Assembly: GCA_018816945.1 (NCBI GenBank)
Contig: JAHIVC010000017.1
Coordinates: forward strand, 1-43,450
Length of the DNA stretch: 43,450 nucleotides
Reading direction: 5' to 3'
Source of the DNA: Bacteroidota bacterium
GTDB taxonomy: Bacteria; Bacteroidota; Bacteroidia; Bacteroidales; GCA-2711565
Position numbers and translations under genes: made by a program. Below the pieces are notes generated by a model, which worked only from the letters and a program-made list of their open reading frames with translations, did no database searches and was not told the DNA's origin. Shown one piece after another: positions 41,492-43,450 of this stretch. Positions within the stretch are counted from its first letter, which is position 1. The number at the start of each line of letters is the position of its first letter.

Positions 41492-42643
41492 ATGATATCG
41501 ACTATCGTATTACGTAATTTAAAACATCAGGATAAGGCATGTATTGCCATTACCTTTCCTTACGATGTGGCCCTGAAATCGTTGATTTCGGTTATCGATG
41601 GTGTAAAGTGGAGCCAGACAAACCGTTGCTTTTATCAGGAATATTCTATCGACAATTATAAAAAGCTGGTCTATCAATTCGATCAGAAACAAATAAAATA
41701 CGATAGTCGATATTTCATACACCCATCCCGAATCATCTACGGTGAAACAGACAATAAGTCGAAATCGAAGCCAAAAGCAATTAAGAAATTGCTTGATACT
41801 GAAAAAACCGGGCTTATCGCATCCTTTAAAAAATGGCTGATACAAAACCGGTACAGCGAAAATACGATCCGCACTTACGTGAGTATGATCGAAACATTTT
41901 TAGGTTTTTATGCTGATAAAGAAATATCGGAAATTGACCTAAACGATATTAACAAATTCAATTATGATTATATCATTAAAGAAGGGTTTTCGGTTTCGTT
42001 TCAAAATCAGATGATAAATGCCATCAAATTATTTTTCTTTAAGATGCTGGATGTAACATATGACATTGAAAAAATTGAAAGGCCCAGAAAATCAACTACT
42101 TTACCAAAGGTAATTGCAAAAGAGGATGTCAAAAAAATGCTTGAATCGATCAAAAACATCAAGCATAAAACCGCGCTAAGTTTAATTTATGGCTTAGGGT
42201 TGAGAAGAAGTGAGTTATTAAATATACGCATTGTTGATATCGACTCGAAAAGGATGATGGTTTACATTATTAACGCAAAAGGAAATAGAGATCGGAGTTT
42301 GCCTTTATCAGAAAAATTATTGGGATTGATCAGAAGGTATTATCTGCAATACAAACCTGTTTACTATTTAATAGAAGGGCCACAAGTAGGTCAGCAATAT
42401 TCGGCCACGAGTTTGCGAAATATTTTTAAAGAATCGTTTCGTAAAATAAATAAAAACCATACATTTACTTTACATTGTTTGCGACATAGTTACGCTACAC
42501 ATTTACTAGAAGCTGGAACTGATTTAAGATACATTCAGGAACTTTTGGGACATAAGTCCAGCAAGACTACAGAAATCTACACCTTCGTAAGCATAAATAG
42601 CTTGAAAAACATAAAAAGTCCGTTGGATGACTTTGAAATATAA
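41492..42643 (+). CDS. Tyrosine recombinase/integrase, catalytically complete
   Basis: The 383-residue protein has an extra N-terminal domain (1-80) with FPYDVALKSLISVIDGVKWSQTNRCFYQEY. A SAM-like core-binding domain (about 105-190) and catalytic domain (200-375) follow. All catalytic residues are present: Arg238 (GLRRSEL), Lys263, His328 and Arg331 (HCLRHSYATHL), His354 (LLGHKS) and Tyr363 (EIYTF). The DLRYIQELLGHKSSKTTEIY ending is that of a Bacteroidota integrase group. I see no IntI-specific insert between the catalytic motifs. A noncoding, palindrome-rich 407-bp stretch follows, a candidate recombination site. Confidence 0.95.
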   Translation: MISTIVLRNLKHQDKACIAITFPYDVALKSLISVIDGVKWSQTNRCFYQEYSIDNYKKLVYQFDQKQIKYDSRYFIHPSRIIYGETDNKSKSKPKAIKKLLDTEKTGLIASFKKWLIQNRYSENTIRTYVSMIETFLGFYADKEISEIDLNDINKFNYDYIIKEGFSVSFQNQMINAIKLFFFKMLDVTYDIEKIERPRKSTTLPKVIAKEDVKKMLESIKNIKHKTALSLIYGLGLRRSELLNIRIVDIDSKRMMVYIINAKGNRDRSLPLSEKLLGLIRRYYLQYKPVYYLIEGPQVGQQYSATSLRNIFKESFRKINKNHTFTLHCLRHSYATHLLEAGTDLRYIQELLGHKSSKTTEIYTFVSINSLKNIKSPLDDFEI

Positions 42644-42794
42644 AGAACATAAAAACCTGCGCTTTACAATCCTATATGGGGAGATAAAGTCCAGTTTATG
42701 TACCATATAAACAAGTTAGCGGTCAGTGTAAAAAAATGCACATAGACAGATTATCAGAAAGCAAAGTTATGAATTGTATAACGACTAAATAAAA

Positions 42795-42828
42795 ATAGAT
42801 GAAAAATGCTTTAGGTTTTTTCATCTAT
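42795..42828. repeat. Perfect 12-bp inverted repeat overlapping a promoter
   Basis: ATAGATGAAAAA (42795-42806) and TTTTTCATCTAT (42817-42828) flank a 10-nt loop. The right arm covers the -33 zone of the promoter at 42841-42848. It could be a terminator for the integrase gene or an operator. Confidence 0.8.
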
Positions 42829-42840
42829 CTAATTTTTTCA

Positions 42841-42848
42841 TACTTTTG
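42841..42848 (+). promoter_or_regulatory. Rightward -7 element after the integrase gene
   Basis: TACTTTTG is a perfect TAnnTTTG element, with a T-rich -33 region 19 bp upstream. It would give a leader of about 195 nt before the methyltransferase, like a cassette promoter. Confidence 0.55.
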
Positions 42849-43050
42849 CATACATTAAAAAAATGGATGTTTACTTTTAATTTGGATATTGTTCTGTAAA
42901 CAATCTGTGCTTTTTGTATAGATTGTACCTTCGTTTGTTCTCGGATAATTCTTTTCGAGAGCTATTTTTATTGAATTAATTTAAGTTTTAATCTGCGTAC
43001 AACTGTGAAAGCATTGTAATGCTTTTCGTGTGTGCAAAAAAATAATAAAA

Positions 43051-43450
43051 ATGAATAACGAAAAAAAGACAATTCACGAATTTGACTTGAATATTATTTA
43101 TGAATATTTTTCAAAAACAGAAAGACAAGGACCTGGAAATCCAGAAGAAACGCTTAAAGCATTAGGTTTTATAGACGGTCTTACCGAAAAGTCCAAAATT
43201 GCTGACATTGGTTGTGGAACAGGTGGTCAAACAATGGTATTAGGAGCACATACACCGTGTGAAATTATCGGTATTGATGCTTGGCACGGTTTTATTAGTC
43301 AATTAAACCAAAATGCCCAAAATAAAAATCTTCAAGATAAAGTGAAAGGCATTGTTGGGAATATGGAAAACCTTCCATTTCAAGAAGAGGAATTTGATCT
43401 GATTTGGTCAGAAGGTGCAATTTATCATATCGGATTTGAAAAAGGATTAA
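43051..43450 (+). CDS. Class I SAM-dependent methyltransferase (partial, runs off the window)
   Basis: The first 133 codons are visible. The protein starts [20 protein letters not shown] and has the SAM-binding motif [13 protein letters not shown], motif [12 protein letters not shown] and the post-motif [26 protein letters not shown], typical of small-molecule class I methyltransferases. The substrate is unknown. It is preceded by a 407-bp palindrome-rich region after the integrase and may be the first cassette of an array. The C-terminal half lies outside the window. Confidence 0.88.
   Translation, partial: MNNEKKTIHEFDLNIIYEYFSKTERQGPGNPEETLKALGFIDGLTEKSKIADIGCGTGGQTMVLGAHTPCEIIGIDAWHGFISQLNQNAQNKNLQDKVKGIVGNMENLPFQEEEFDLIWSEGAIYHIGFEKGL

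Larger units (their letters stand above)
42644..43050. other. 407-bp palindrome-rich noncoding region after the integrase, candidate attachment region
   Basis: Several small inverted repeats are packed here: GTTTAT/ATAAAC (42694-42712), ATAGATGAAAAA/TTTTTCATCTAT (42795-42828), ATTGTT/AACAAT (42888-42904), ACAATCT/AGATTGT (42900-42926), and AAAGCATT/AATGCTTT (43008-43025) nested in GCGTACA/TGTGTGC (42995-43035, wobble pairs). GTTAGCG at 42715-42721 resembles a recombination core. A rightward promoter lies at 42841. No gene is seen. Confidence 0.6.

Noticed and set aside
41519-41845. A 108-codon minus-strand frame inside the integrase gene
   Set aside because: It is antisense to a complete recombinase and its composition reflects the opposite strand.
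41492-42643. Classical integron integrase (IntI)
   Set aside because: No IntI-specific insertion is seen between the second Arg/Lys region and the HxxR motif; only a broader tyrosine recombinase call is safe.

Overview
The window looks like a chromosomal segment of an AT-rich member of Bacteroidota (probably order Bacteroidales/Marinilabiliales). The evidence is a type III glutamine synthetase, DUF4831 and DUF4199 proteins, a GSIII-symporter-heptose gene run, PD40 propeller proteins, LytS/LytTR regulators, and promoters of the Bacteroidota type (TTG-N18/19-TAnnTTTG) before the SRP RNA and tRNA-Lys. Ribosome binding sites are weak throughout, as expected for this phylum. All family names come from reading motifs; no database search was run.

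Region 1 (1-14.8 kb) is the most unusual part. Eleven minus-strand genes encode exported or membrane proteins: five paralogous PD40 propeller proteins (one fused to ankyrin repeats, one broken by a stop codon), two CPBP intramembrane proteases, an S15 (CocE-type) hydrolase, an S9 prolyl-oligopeptidase-type peptidase and two NTF2/SnoaL-fold proteins. A LytS-type kinase and LytTR regulator are divergent from them. Upstream of several transcription-unit heads I see direct repeats with a 20-21 bp period and a TCTATCAAT-like core. This is the geometry LytTR dimers use, so the set may be one regulon.

Region 2 (14.9-24.5 kb, minus strand) is housekeeping and envelope: DUF4831, GSIII, a sodium:solute symporter, GmhB, an HddC-like nucleotidyltransferase, GmhA (GDP-heptose route, kinase not present), a GT4 and a GT2 glycosyltransferase, and DUF4199.

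Region 3 (24.5-31.5 kb, plus strand) holds the SRP RNA, a Sua5/YciO protein, and tRNA-Lys(TTT) followed by two degenerate partial copies. After these come an outer-membrane-barrel-like protein, a lipoprotein with a possible internal-thioester domain, and a second LytS-type kinase paired with an unusual receiver-LuxR regulator.

Region 4 (31.5-36.6 kb) makes nucleotide sugars: UDP-glucose dehydrogenase, UDP-xylose synthase, dTDP-4-dehydrorhamnose reductase and a phosphohexomutase.

Region 5 (36.7-43.45 kb) has a membrane protein with a winged-helix regulator, a NicO/RcnA-like membrane protein, and a GH3-PA14 glycosidase. It ends with a complete tyrosine recombinase, an inverted-repeat-rich noncoding segment carrying a rightward promoter, and the start of a methyltransferase gene. 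The last three resemble the head of a gene-cassette array.
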